From Sequoia sempervirens (Eukaryota; Streptophyta; Pinopsida; Cupressales; Cupressaceae): a stretch of DNA of 64,000 nucleotides. Below the pieces are notes generated by a model that had not been told where the DNA came from, searched no databases, and was given only the letters and a program-made list of their open reading frames with translations. Shown here one piece after another: positions 10,756 through 21,982 of the stretch. A program made the position numbers and the translations under genes. The DNA lies in assembly GCA_007258455.2 (NCBI GenBank), contig VDFB02193867.1:527116751-527180750 (forward strand), written 5' to 3'. Position 1 is the stretch's first letter, and each line of letters opens with the position of its first letter.

Positions 10756-11974
10756 TGTGATATAAGAGGGATTCGTTGCACACGGGTCTCTTTATTCTCA
10801 AGAGATCGTCGGGGAATGAACTGCACTTATACACCTCAATGTAAGCAAGTCAATGAAAATGCAGAAAAGTATACTTCGAGTTATGTTTCAGAGAAAGTTA
10901 CCTTAGATTCCAAGAGAGTGAAATCCCAAGATTTCTACCTCGGATGAGTGAGCTCTCGTCCAAATGATAGCAACTCAGTTTCAGGGTGCCAGCACGGCGT
11001 GTTGTCATCTAAAAGATGCACTGGCATCCTAAGCAATAGAGGGATCAAGAGCTCAAGAGGACAGGACCAGGTTTCACTTCTAAGATCAGGTCTAGGATGT
11101 ACTGAGCGAAATAAATGAACAAGAAGCCAAAAACTATAACAAACACAAGGAGAATTGGAGAAATTTTACCTTTTACTAGGACGTTCAACTCTTCATTGCA
11201 AGCTCTATTTTGCGCCTACATACAGAAGAACAAGGGGAAAAGGTTTGGGCTGTATAGGGGCCTACCTCAGTCAGACCCCCATTTTGGTGTTCCCACCTCC
11301 ATAGACAAAAAAGTTGGAAAGGAGTGAAAATGAAGTAGACAAAGCGTGTGGTGAAAGAAAAATCTACTTCAAGAGTAGAACCCACACCATGAGATAGTAA
11401 ATAAACAAGTAGGAAAGGAAAGTGAAAGAGAGAGAGAGAGCATTACCCACAGGCCTAGACCCTCTCTGGAGCACATGAATGCATTGTTGAGTGCTTGCTT
11501 GAGAGATGTTGTTGTTGGAAGGACCTCAGTCTGGCATGGCTTCGCTTGTGAGAGTGCTACTATCAAGGATGAAGAGAACTCAAAATTGGAGCAAGTAGTA
11601 AGAGAGCTTGAATGAATGACTTCCAACCCCCAAATGAGAGAAAGAAAGGGGTTTTTAATGCATGCAAGGGCGGCAAAGAGTTGTTGTACGTTCCAACTGC
11701 TAGGACACATGTCAAAATAGTTAGGATTCTAGATTCCTTGTTTCAAACTTGAAGAACCACCAAGATGCTAGCACGTCATACAGACGTCCAAAGCCTAGAT
11801 TTTCAGGAAACATGTCGTTAGGCTTATATTGATTTTCCACAAGTCCAAATGGAGTCAAAATCATGAAATTATTACTCATAGGATTTTGGTCATTAATGCT
11901 CTAAGGTGTCATAAATGCTAGGCAAAAATGCAAAAATGTGGAATTGCCCCTAGGTGCAATTCTGCAACATTACA
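10756..11974 (-). mobile_element. Inferred 5' LTR of the Tat element, about 1.2 kb
   Basis: On the minus strand it would run from TGTAATGTTGCAG (11974) to CTTATATCACA (10756). The termini TGTAAT/ATCACA are inverted repeats with one mismatch. The PBS-like stretch and gag start follow. The pyrimidine-rich CTCTCTCTCTCTTTCAC tract and AATAAAGAG near the end suit an R-U5 region. The right edge is the less certain one. Open frames inside (11115-11327, 11185-11385, 11369-11710) are treated as chance. Confidence 0.45.
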
Positions 11975-13469
11975 GGTACACTAATTTATGTGGTAGATAC
12001 TTTGATCTGCGATGGGAAATTTGGTAAAAGATAACTTAAATGTTTTTAGACAAATTTCAAACAAGAAGACACATGTTGGAATTAGAGGAATTTTGGATTA
12101 TAAGAATTCATTGGTTTTCCACAAGAATACATGCCAAGTTCATTTATAAACATTAAAATAATTCTTCTTATTATCATATTATCATATTATCATATTATCA
12201 TATCCACAATTATTTTTTATTATCATTAATTAATCATTATCACATTCATTAAATCACATTATCCTCAATTATTAATTATTATCCATCATCTATTATCCCT
12301 TCACAAGTTAACTCATTCTTCAAATTAGTAACTTCTTCTTCAAAAATACATTAAATGAACTAATAAATTCATATTATCTTCTCATAAGTTAGCTCCTAAT
12401 TAGTAACTTCTTCTCATTTTCAATTTAATGAATCAATAAAATTCATTATCAACCTCTCATGACTTTGAAATGGAAATTTTCCGTAATCACTTGAATGTCA
12501 TATTTTCCACATTCTTGAGTTGACTCCACAATTAGTTAAATTAACTCCTAGTCTTTGACCTTATCTAGACCCTTCATTTATTTTTTTAGAAAATATCTAA
12601 ATAACCCTATTCTCTCATCATTTTCATATAATATCAAGTTTTTATGCAAGTACATTATATCAAAATTCATTGTCAATAATTACATAATGTTTTGTTGTTG
12701 AGTTACATCCACATTCATGTGAAGTGGAAAAAGGGATCTTAGATCCAACAAGTAGATAACTAGGATCAACTCCTTTTTCTTTGACTTCAGATTTAAACAC
12801 AAACCAACTAGGGTTAATGTTTGGCTTGCTGCCAAAATGGAGAGCCAATCTCCTAGGATTTGGTTCTTATGATTTGCAAATAGGAAAATTTTAAGGTGTG
12901 TTTTAATATGCCTAATTGACATAAACCCTAGATATGAGAATATAATTTACCACATAGAAAAATCTGATGAAACAAACCCAAATCTAGAAAAAGGTGGCAT
13001 AGGAGAACTTGTGCCTTAAACCTAAGCCTAAATTGCAAGGACAAGGGCATGGGCACCCTAGACCTGAGTTGTTTCTTTTTTAGGATCTGCAAACTTTAGA
13101 AGGTAGGTTACAATCTTCTTTGTGTTTCTTGTGACTTCCTATTAACAAAACCTTCATATTTGAGTTGCACACATGAAAAAAGGGGGAAAGGTTCTTATGT
13201 ATATGGGATTTCCTAAGTCAAGGACATTTTTTGTATTTTTTCCTCCATGTACAACAAATGATGATGATCAAGAAGGCATGCCCTAGGTCAAGAAGAGGCA
13301 AAAACAAAAAAATTGATTGAAACCAAATGATAAATGGAAATGTTACCTTGGTATAAAATTCTTGTCAAAGTGATGTCCACACCATAAGTTGCCACAAAAA
13401 TTGATTGATGGATGCTTGGATTTCTTGATAGACTTGCATGAAGTTATTCCAAAAAACATAATAGATTGT
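11975..13469. other. AT-rich spacer between two LTRs, no gene seen
   Basis: No coding motif is visible. 12300-12900 is shared in diverged form with 27715-28311. Inside it, a word set (AGTTARCTC...ATTAGTAACTTCTTCT...AATAAATTCAT) occurs twice about 80 bp apart. The minus-strand open frames at 12660-12922 translate this AT-rich repeat and show no family. Confidence 0.6.
12171..12202. repeat. Octamer microsatellite (TTATCATA)x4
   Basis: Four perfect copies of TTATCATA lie in the AT-rich spacer. The same array is at 34229-34260 in copy B. Confidence 0.9.
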
Positions 13470-14949
13470 TGTAGCTAGTGTGATGTGGAAAAAAGGGATA
13501 TAAGACCAAAATCACACTTTCTCCTACATTACATTGGAGAAGGAACCAAGTTTTATAACATACACCCACTTGGATACTAACCTTAATGGATGAGCCAAAC
13601 TAGTGGATTAGGGTTTTGGTTCTTTTGGAAAGGGGGGATTGGTATTGATTGATTAGGAGTTAACTTGATTTGATTATGCAACTTTACATCTAGGTTGAAA
13701 CTATGAAGCTACAAAAAACTAATACAAATACAAAAAATTGTAGAATTGAAAGAAAAAAATGGATAACAAAACAACAAATTGCAGATACAAAGGAACTTGA
13801 CATATAAATTAGGGTTTAGATTGCTTGGATAAGGGTGCTACCACTTGAAACATAGAAAAATAGGGTGCTCATATGGTTTCCTAAAATGGAAATGTGGATC
13901 CAAAGAGGGAAAAGGGGTCCTACTTCTCTAATTTCATTAGGAAATGAGATCCCCACAAGGAATTGACTAACTACCTTTTAAGAGAATCAATTATATGAAG
14001 GAATCTTCAAATTTCCTTTTTGTATGAGGACAGGGGTCTAAGTCAAACAACACTTTGGGGAGAAAGATTAAAAATAGCAAATCAATTCCAAAATGCAATC
14101 TATAACTTGGATTTGGTAGATTAAGCATAAAACTAAAGGAACCAAATTTTTTTTTAGAAAATATGGAAGGGTTAAATGTTATGCACCTACCACAAAAAAA
14201 AAATTGCAACCCTAATAGGGACTCATTCGCCCAAGGGTGAATGGGTCCTAGTAGCCTTTTTTGGAAAATTTTGGATCTAAGATTTAAGTCTGAGACCTGC
14301 ACTTCTTCCCTATAACTTTGAACCTTCACTCTGAGATCCAGATCTATGGAAAATTTTCAAAACAAGATTGTTGTTTGTTGGTGGATAGGGGTTTTCCTTG
14401 GTCAAACTCCAAGTTTGGTAATTAAACCTTGATGAAAAATATAGATCTGAAACATAAAATATGTGTGCAATCCCTAACCTCAAGTGTGTCTAAGATTAAG
14501 GAAGCTTAAAGTGCAAAGGAACCCTATTCAAGTGTGTTAGAATGAGATCCCTAAAATGAACATGAACAATGATGAAGACCTACTTTGGGAGATCTCAAAT
14601 CACCCTAATAAGTCACAAAACTAAATATACCTTCCTTTAGGTAGAAAGTAGAATGATAATAAAAGATGGAACCACTTAGGAAACAAGTCGTTAGGCTTGG
14701 TTGAATGTCTTAGTGTATCTCCCAAAACCTAGAATACATCATGATCCTCCATAGGCATTTATCATCAATCTTTGGAAATGCTTGATCTTGATATCAAAAT
14801 GAGCTTGAAAACCTGCAAAAACAACTGAAATGTTGCTCCAAGACTTCACTTTTGAATGCTTGATTAACTTCTCCTTGCTTTGAATATGAATATTTGTGAT
14901 CTCATGTGAATTTCTCTTCTTGTCTAGTGAAAAATGAATGTGAAACTTA

Positions 14950-14957
14950 GTTTTATA
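14950..14957 (-). promoter_or_regulatory. TATA box of the minus-strand LTR
   Basis: The minus strand reads CCTATAAAACTAAG. Its distance from the LTR start (about 390 bp) is normal for a U3 promoter. The copy is at 37008-37015. Confidence 0.45.
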
Positions 14958-15076
14958 GGCTTCCTCTCTAATTTTCTAACTACCAGATCCTGAAAGCTGA
15001 CACTTGAAATTTGAATTTGAAACCTTGAAATGCCACCAAAAACATGTTTAAAGTTGAGTTTAAGGCACTTAATGAG

Positions 15077-15104
15077 GACCCATTCACCCATGGGCAAATG
15101 GGTC
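15077..15104. repeat. 28-bp near-perfect palindrome in the LTR
   Basis: GACCCATTCACCC and its mirror GGGCAAATGGGTC meet at ATGGG with a single mismatched pair. A weaker partner lies at 14218-14248 in the same LTR and a third form at 4562-4583 in the other LTR. Confidence 0.75.
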
Positions 15105-15343
15105 TTGACTTAAAACTTTAGGACTCCAAAATTTTTTGGGCACTAATTTAATCAATAACATTTATTCAATGTGGGTTATGGTGTCAAGAAATAAATAAAA
15201 TAGGCCTTGGGATGGATAATAAAGAGTATTAGGGGCCCAAAACTAAGGTTTAAAAATGCAGAAATGAAAGGTCACTGAAATAGGTCAAAATTAAGTGTGA
15301 ATTGTACTTTCTCTTAAAAAGGGGTACAATTTTCTATACTACA

Positions 15344-15356
15344 TTTAGCCCCCGCT
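15344..15356 (-). other. Polypurine-rich tract upstream of the minus-strand LTR
   Basis: The minus strand reads AGCGGGGGCTAAA directly before TGTAG. A single C and T interrupt the purines, so it is weaker than the tract at 3080-3093. Confidence 0.4.
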
Positions 15357-16382
15357 TTAGCAACCATATGACACTATGTGCATATGCAATCTAAAGGAAT
15401 TCTAGCAATAAATTTTATAAAAAAAGATACGCATATGGATTCATTAGGGAGAATGAAGCCCCCAAACGTAGTCATCTACAAAACCACAATGTTAGGAACC
15501 ACATCCTACAACACAGATTCATTAGTCATTCAAAAATCCTCTTATCAAACTTCTAATGAGAATCAAATTCAGGGTAGATGTATGCCCCCTTGATTCGTCT
15601 TGCTTTACAAAGGTGGAATCAGGGTAGCCATGAATCCACATTGAATTACTTAAGTCCTATCATAGGTTATTCCAAGTACAATACTAGATAGTGATAGACA
15701 TTGGATTAGATCAGGGGCGGAATTATGATCTAACACAATAAACGGTATCAAAAATAGAGTTCTCTAGCCCCCAATATGTTGATTTGAATGAAATATACCT
15801 AAAGTAAAATATGCATTTTTTTAAATGAAATTAAGTATATATAAATGAAAATGACGCTTTTACCTATCAAATTGACATTTACCCTTTTGCAATTTACCTT
15901 GGTGTAGAGTGATTTAGGTTGTCGAGTAGACGAACCTACAAGCTTCCTAAACTTGACATTCTTCACGATGAGATGGCGTGGGACGCGATTCAACATATGG
16001 TAAGTGGATTCTTCTTTGCTTTATCTTCATTTTCATGCATTTATAGTATTTTTTTATGCAATTTGTAGAATTGACCCTGAAAAAGAAAGTCGTAAAACAT
16101 CCATCCCAATTGTAAAGTGTCCAAAAATGGCTAAAGTGTCTAGGAACCCCATCCAAAAATGACTCATATGTCTAAGTTGGTCGTAAAGTGTCCTAGAGGA
16201 ACTTTAGTGTACTTTTTAATTATTTAATGAATATATTTAGGATTTACTTTACTTATTTTATTATTTAGATCCCTCATCGAGCTCGAAAACATCTCAAAGG
16301 AAAATAATTTTGTTTCCTTTGAGAACTCATTACAAGACTATAAGAGGAAGAGATTAGTTTTCTATAGGATGCAAGACTATTT
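15357..16382. other. Region between the LTR and the PMD pseudogene, no recognised gene
   Basis: Two minus-strand frames (15996-15799 and 16156-15947) overlap and could be internal tail of the LTR element. They show no domain. Exact identity with copy B ends inside this stretch at about 16161. From about 16260 the + strand may already be PMD-related sequence, with stops. Confidence 0.4.
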
Positions 16383-17040
16383 TTGATATATTCTATGCCA
16401 CCAATGAGATATCATGATGCTATGTTGTTGGCCCTAGTAGAGAGATGGGATGCTAACACATGTACCTTTCTTCTTCCTATTGGGGAGATGACCGTCACCT
16501 TAGAAGACATACACCACATCCTGCAGTTACCCATCCAGGGCAAGGTTGTGCATGCGGCCGATGAGCGAACATATGAGGAGATGCATGATGATATCATGTA
16601 CTGTCTAGGGCACCCAATCTGAGACTCAAGCATCGAACCTCACATTGAGCTCAAATGGCTACTACACATGTGGATGTGACTATTGCGACACATTATGATT
16701 ATTACAACACTCACATTGGTTCCTGATGGATGAGGGGCTCACTTAGATGGAGGACTAGTTCACATTATTTGGGACATGGAGCAACATAGGACTGTCTACG
16801 CCTGGGGTCACGGTAAGTTGACACATTTGTATTATGATCTAGGGCAATTTGTTTACCAAGAGCTAGATATCATAGTGCACTATACAATCTTACAGGTTTG
16901 GTTCTTTGAGCATATCATGTGCACTAGACCCACAAGAATTCTACCATAGTGGTCATGGGTTACCTGCAGGCCTACAACTATTCACTAAGGCAGGCATGGA
17001 AAGAGGGTGATTTGCTACACTGGCATGTTAGATTTAATTA
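16383..17040 (+). pseudogene. Plant mobile domain (PMD) pseudogene, copy A
   Basis: The first 79 codons after MIYSMPPMRYHDAMLLALVE contain RWDANTCTFLLPIGEMTVTL and EDIHHILQLPIQGKVV. This is the signature of the plant mobile domain (also called aminotransferase-like), with the ALVERW...THTFHLP.GE.T.TL.D....LGLPI pattern. After the stop at about 16621, further PMD text continues in other frames: EQHRTVYAWG, LTHLYYDLGQFVYQELD and VWFFEHIMCTRP. PMD proteins occur as host genes (MAIL/MAIN type) and inside plant transposons. Here stops and a small deletion near 16930 show decay. The repeat setting favours a transposon-borne copy. Confidence 0.75.
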
Positions 17041-17260
17041 GTTGGGGGTGAAGCCACAATAGTGGTTTACAATTTGATGGAGGAAGGAAAACTAAGAAGA
17101 AACGATCCCATGGCAAAAAAATTGGTTTTAGGGGTTCAAATGAACTTATAAGTTCGACTGAACCCAAAAGGGGTTCGACCGAACTAGGCTTCAAGTGAAC
17201 CAATTAATTACTAGGCCCACATTTCCTGCAAAAAAAATAAAAATAAAAATGCATATTGAA

Positions 17261-17280
17261 GGGGGTTCAAATGAACCCCC
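17261..17280. repeat. Perfect hairpin GGGGGTTCA-AA-TGAACCCCC
   Basis: Nine-bp arms with a 2-nt spacer sit in a stretch (17120-17290) where GGTTC and GAAC words recur. The equivalent place in copy B (39319-39338) carries two changes in one arm. Confidence 0.8.
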
Positions 17281-18467
17281 TAAGTCCTCATTCTCCCCCT
17301 GAAACACAAAAAAAACCTAAATTTTTATGCTTCGAAGCTCGGTTTGAACATGAAAATGGAGGAGTATTTACAAACCCAATTGGAATTAGGTAGTCCTCAG
17401 AACGAGCTATCCAACAAATATAATTTTATATGTTTTGGTTTTTTATGTATTTGTTTTTTAAGTTTTATTAAACATAGGTGTTTCATCGAAAATGAAGGTC
17501 TCTATTCTACACATGTGGAAAAATAGAAGATTATCAATTTTTGAAAAATATGAGTGCACCAGATATTGAAGTCCTTAATCCAACAAAAAATTGAATTTTG
17601 ATGTATACAAAAAAGTTATGCTAATACGTGTTATGTATGAATTGTAACCGTTTGACTTCAAAACTTGATTAAAGAAAATATATTCAATAAAAAACCATCT
17701 AACCAAGTGGAAGCACTAGATATCGAGTTACAAATCTAAATTCAAAATAATTAGAATTTTATCTTTCATGGAAAAAAAGTTAAGGTAATTGTGGATCACT
17801 TTTTGAAAATGTTGTTTCTAAAAACAGGTTTTGTGGGAGATGGAAAAAGAAGTGCAATTTGATTCCAAAATTTTTGAATTTTTTTTAGAATCTACAAACA
17901 AATGTAACAAGACTCTAGTTTGCATCATCTTCAAATTCCTCATGGTTTAGCCACTATATAGGTGCCGAGAATGTGAAGATTTAGTTAAAGTGTAATTTTA
18001 GTGTCCAATTTGGCCAAATTGTAAACCACTATTGTGGGATCACCTTTGGATAAGAGGTGATGTGTATTTCATGGAGATCATATCTCAGGATATCATAGTG
18101 GGCATATAAGATATGAGCTATTGACTACAATAAGATGGGTTTTGGTATTGGGATGACACAACTACATAGTGAGACCCTTCTACTATGCTCATGTTATGCA
18201 CCAATTTGGAGGTATAGGTTCCATAAAGGGCAAGACCCAACTTCCATCAACATGGATTTCCACTAGACATTGACACTCATTGTCTTACCATTGAGGATGT
18301 TTACATTAGTGACTCAGGGACGAGGACCATGACGTCCCTAGTCTGCTAATGATGTAGGCACCACAAGCCTACAACCAGTGGTGGGTTGACATGACCATCC
18401 CATGTCTTTCCTAGATATCACCTTACGACCATGTAGGACCTCTTCCCGAATGCAGAGATGATAGCTA
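17281..18467. other. PMD element interior without readable domain
   Basis: The stretch lies between the PMD core and an acidic tail on the same strand. Short + strand frames (17344-17526) show no family. Most of this region, from 17454 on, is missing from copy B. Confidence 0.4.
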
Positions 18468-18662
18468 GATGATGAGGAGGTTGACAGGGATACAGATGAT
18501 GATGATGATGATAAAGTACCAAATATATTTGTTGATGAGGAGGAGGATATCCCCTCGATGAGTGATGATATTGATGAGATAGATGATGCCCCAACTACCT
18601 TCGAGAGGAGATATTCACCTCCTACCCGAGTCACTAGAGCACGTGCACTTGTCATTAGATAG
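18468..18662 (+). pseudogene. Acidic C-terminal tail of the PMD protein
   Basis: A clean + frame reads DDEEVDRDTDDDDDDKVPN, then FVDEEEDIPSMSDDIDEIDD, then a basic ending with TRVTRARALVIR and a stop at 18660-18662. Strand, spacing and an acidic tail followed by a basic end fit the C-terminus of the PMD-containing protein upstream, though no intact frame joins them. A (GAT)n microsatellite encodes the D run. Confidence 0.45.
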
Positions 18663-18858
18663 ATTTTGAGGATTCTTGGACTTGAGAAAATTAAAGAGAG
18701 ACTTTGGAAAATAAGAGAGAGAGAGAGCAAGAAGAAATAAGAGTTGGAATGATAAAGTTACAACAAAAGGTCGATGAAATAAGAGAGGAGATTGAAAGGA
18801 GAATAAAAAAGAAAAGAGAAGAGTTTAAGGTAATTATGATTATCTTTATAATGATGTT

Positions 18859-19197
18859 TTGATTGCAAGAAAGCAAGAAGATGCATCAGAGTGTCATGCA
18901 TGTGGCACAAAAGAAGAAGAAGAAGATGATGAATATGAAGAAGTTGATGAATTTGAAACTGAGGAATGTCTATTGGAAGATATGGAGAATGAGATTTTAG
19001 AAATTGTAGCAAAGGAAAGTCTTTGTAAGGACTTGAAGGAGATGCCAATAAATGAGGAAAGTGAAAGAGTTGCAATAGTGAATGTAACTCAGGTAGCTTT
19101 TAACTTTACTAAATATTGCTATGAAGATGTATGCGAGTATAATGAAGTTGCAACAGAAGAGAGTCCTTTGAAGGACATAGAGGAAAAAGAGAGATGA
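18859..19197 (+). CDS. Hypothetical glutamate-rich ORF, 112 codons
   Basis: It contains CHACGTKEEEEDDEYEE and a loose repeat of 'ATEESPLKD', 'AKESLCKD' and 'ECLLED'. I recognise no family. It lies 200 bp after the PMD tail on the same strand, inside the 2.05 kb that copy B has lost. It may be another part of the same transposon or a low-complexity artefact. The repeated (E/K)ES.(C/L)KD phrase argues for past coding. Confidence 0.3.
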   Translation: MIARKQEDASECHACGTKEEEEDDEYEEVDEFETEECLLEDMENEILEIVAKESLCKDLKEMPINEESERVAIVNVTQVAFNFTKYCYEDVCEYNEVATEESPLKDIEEKER

Positions 19198-19381
19198 TTT
19201 ATTGATACAAATTGTAGTGGAGGAAGTAAAGTGTGATGCACTAGAAATATGGCAAGGAAGTGATATAGTTGCATGTCTTGTTAAAGGCATAAAATAAGAG
19301 AACAAAATTGAAGTTGCAACAGGTGATGAGAAGATAAAATATTTTTTTATTAAATTTAAGAAAGATGATTTTCATGTTGAG

Positions 19382-19600
19382 ATGGATGAGTTAGTGAATA
19401 TAGATGATATGGTTCAGTTAAAGTTTGTTAGAGATGATTGGTATGCAAAGAAGGGTTTGTATGGTGCTGCAAAGTTAAGTGCAGGTGCAATTTGGTGGAG
19501 GTGGATAGACTATGGTGGGATGAATCCCACAAGATCAGAGGAGAATGTGATATACACTTGGAGGAGGTGGTTGGGTTATGGTGGAGCTAACTCCACATAG
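19382..19600 (+). CDS. Hypothetical ORF with a duplicated W-R-W...YGG-N motif
   Basis: Near its end, IWWRWIDYGGMNPT is followed by TWRRWLGYGGANST, an internal duplication of about 22 residues. The duplicated DNA (GGAGGTGG...TATGGTGG) is visible directly. Only the second half survives in copy B, next to the deletion junction. No family is recognised. Confidence 0.25.
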   Translation: MDELVNIDDMVQLKFVRDDWYAKKGLYGAAKLSAGAIWWRWIDYGGMNPTRSEENVIYTWRRWLGYGGANST

Positions 19601-21600
19601 AGGAAGAGGAGTAAAGAGAAGAGTTGTTAGAGGAGGAGGATGCTTGTCCCAGTTAGGTGCTAGAAGAGGAGAAAGAAGAATCAATTGGAGGTACCAAATT
19701 TAGTGATGGAGTTTTTTGAGGGTTGCTTCCAACTTGAAAGGGTGGTACTACCACTCAACTCCATTTTTTGAATCCATATTCACATTTTTTTTCCTACCTT
19801 GGGTTTCTCATACATGAGCATCCATGGCGGGCAAGTTATCTAGTAGAAACCAAAAAGAAAGTATTTTAACTTTTTTTGTTTTCTAAAGTTAGGTAATTAT
19901 TTAATTGGAGAATAAATTGCAATATTAGGCCAAAATATTATATTAAATAATTGGTCTCTATTTTAATGTTGCAAATTTTAGAGTGGGGGATAGTCTAGAT
20001 GGTAATTTTGAAACATGAAATTCAAAAATCTAATCTTGGCATGGATTTTTAGGAGTTACAACTTGTGAAAACTCATTAATGCTCCTAAATTGTAGCAATG
20101 AAAAATATGGGCATCAATATTGAGTTGAATGTCTTTTTCTAATTTGGGTCCCTATTTGTGAGGAGTGGGAATCCAAGTTGTCACATTATTTTGGAAATTT
20201 CTTGGAAGTGGATATGGAGATGCTTTTTGAGCAATTAATATGTTTTTTTAATACATTTAGGATGTTTTTTCCATGCTAGGAAGTGGGAGATGGGAGTTAC
20301 AAGAAAGGAAGCGGTGGTTGCCTTTGTGGAAAGTTGAGACTTGATAATTTTTAGATTGTCATTTTCTAGAATTTGGAGAGATTTTGGGCATAGTTCTTAG
20401 TGGAGAAGTCCAAGACTCCATGATTTTGTAGGTTTGAAGTTGATTATGTAGCAACAATTGGATTTGTGAGTCTGATGTTTATTGCAATAGTGTTTTCCAT
20501 TGAAGATTGTAATTTGCAAGAACTTGAATATTGAGAAGGAAGTGGATTGAAGGAGATAATTTTATATTTGACTTTTGCTATTGTATATATGATTTATATC
20601 AGTCTTGTAATGGTTCTGAACAGCCCACATGGTTGTAAATCATTGTAATTTCGGATTTGATTAGTTTGAATGAGAAGCTAAAGTCATTTCTTGTAGATTT
20701 TTTTGACATCTTCAAGTGTTTTCTAAGTTGCATAGTTTGTTATTGTGAGTTTGTGTTTGAGGGTTTGTTCCCCCTCTTGCAGCATCTAAGAAGATAAATA
20801 TTTCTTGAGAGATGAGAGACCTAAAGTGAATACAATAAATGACCTTAAATACTAGCTCACAACATCAACTTTATAAAAGCATGTACTTAGTTAGCTTAGG
20901 GCAAGAAAATAAAGGAGACAATTGGCTAAACTTAAATTTTGAAAAGGCATGGATCAATTCCACAACTATAAAAATGACTTGGATGATAAAATGATTGCAT
21001 ATGAGTGAATAATGATTCTATGGAGGTAGATATATGGATAGACATCATAAATGTGAGGATAGATGAATGTACTAGAGTATGTGCATATAAAGACAAGTTG
21101 GAGGCTAAGTGCATTGGAAAATGTGTGTATAAGGATGAGTAAAGGATAAAAGAATGAGCCCAACTTTGCACAAATTGTATCATTTTTTTATATGTAAATA
21201 TATCACGACCTTTCCTCAAAATGAACATAAAACTAACTAAGAAATAAAATGGATACACAAATCTCACCATTATAACATCATATTGTTAAATTGATAAGAT
21301 ACTAACTTAATGGGGTTTGTATGACAACAATGTCCTTAGGTGAATTCTTTTGATTAATTCAATAATATAAAACTTTATTATAAGATTTTTGAGTTAAGTT
21401 TGAAAAGCAAATTTTAATAACATCCCTTAAAGAAAAGGTACTTGCAATGAACAAAATATTATGACATGTAAGTCTTTATTCCCACATTCAATCCTTAAAT
21501 TTGTCTTTTTATAAATTCTTTACATGTAAGATGTATTTGGTATTGAGTGATTATTAAAAAAAAAAGTTATTGTAGACAAGTCATAGATAACTTAATGGTC
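19601..21600. other. Right end of copy A of the segmental duplication, non-coding
   Basis: This aligns with 39613-41480 with a few percent of differences and a copy-A-only piece at about 21375-21490. It begins with a GAGGAG-rich stretch and continues as AT-rich DNA without domains. The minus frames at 20932-21270 have a counterpart at 40942-41193, but the peptides show no family. Confidence 0.6.
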
Positions 21601-21982
21601 CCATGGGGGGGCTTGGGCTTCTATTTTCATGGATCAAGCGGTCCCATGAAGAAAAAAAAAAAAAAATGCTATAGGATTAATTGGAATCTTCTCTAAAACA
21701 TAGCAGCCCCTATCTTTATTTTTTTTGCTCCTTGTCTATCACTTAGAATTTTAAATTCCTAAAAAAAACTAAAAAATGAGAATTTATTTATTAATTTTTA
21801 TCAAATTACTCCACTTCATTCCTTGAATTTTGGAGCTCAAACTTTTAAGCTGAATTGCAAAATTGAATTCATGGGACCAACAGCTTTAAAATATTCCTGA
21901 GATTACAGCTTTAAAATATTTCTATAAAAAATCTCAACAGCACCCATGGAATTTTTAGACCCTACCCTAAGTAACATTAAGA
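21601..21982. other. AT-rich spacer, nothing recognised
   Basis: Poly(A) and poly(T) runs and a short echo (ACAGCTTTAAAATATTYCT twice near 21881-21925). No gene signal. Confidence 0.6.

Larger units (their letters stand above)
5068..11974 (-). mobile_element. Degenerate Tat-lineage Ty3/gypsy retrotransposon (5' LTR to mid-integrase)
   Basis: Reading down the minus strand the order is: 5' LTR (11974-10756), PBS-like stretch, leader, gag start (10554), protease (about 8990-8381), linker, reverse transcriptase, RNase H, a second archaeal-type RNase H and the zinc-binding start of integrase. The extra RNase H between RNase H and integrase is the hallmark of the Tat lineage. The element is dead: stops and frameshifts occur in every domain, part of gag is missing or unreadable, and the rest of integrase plus the 3' LTR are cut off by the + strand LTR ending at 5067. 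The right part (from 9192) is also present in copy B, without any pol. Confidence 0.75.
13470..15343 (-). mobile_element. Minus-strand LTR, about 1.87 kb, related to the LTR at 3094-5067
   Basis: On the minus strand it starts TGTAGTATAG right after a purine tract and ends TCACACTAGCTACA (TGTAG/CTACA termini). Its internal parts resemble 4240-4720 of the other LTR, which also ends with a similar TCCAC.TCA tail. A TATA box lies about 390 bp in. The purine tract marks it as a 3' LTR, so its element should extend to the right (above 15343). No matching 5' LTR is seen there, so it may be a fragment. The identical copy is at 35528-37401. Confidence 0.55.
9192..16161. repeat. Copy A of a ~6.97-kb repeat with no difference seen from copy B
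   Basis: Every landmark here recurs at +22058 without any shift: twelve open frames between 9413 and 16156 reappear at exactly that offset with identical translations, and the nucleotide lines I compared agree base for base. Left junction: GTTACTAAGG at 9192/31250. Right limit: the first mismatches (GACTCATATGTCTAAG against GACCCATATGTCCAAG) near 16162/38220. Confidence 0.9.

Noticed and set aside
11369..11710. 113-codon minus ORF present in both exact copies
   Set aside because: It lies in the inferred Tat LTR, includes a run of LSLSLSLS from a CT microsatellite, and its presence in both copies only reflects the exact repeat.
13991..14329. 112-codon minus ORF in both copies
   Set aside because: It falls inside the 1.87-kb LTR, downstream of its TATA box, with no family resemblance.
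9192..16161. Reading the exact repeat as one newly transposed element
   Set aside because: Homology continues past the right edge at lower identity, and the edges show no terminal repeats or target duplication.
18338..18730. 130-codon minus ORF rich in serine
   Set aside because: It is the antisense of the acidic PMD tail: (GAT)n read backwards gives the serine runs.
18758..19305. Minus ORFs opposite the glutamate-rich ORF
   Set aside because: Antisense of GAA/GAG-rich DNA gives L/F/S-rich peptide. The + reading has the more protein-like internal repeats.
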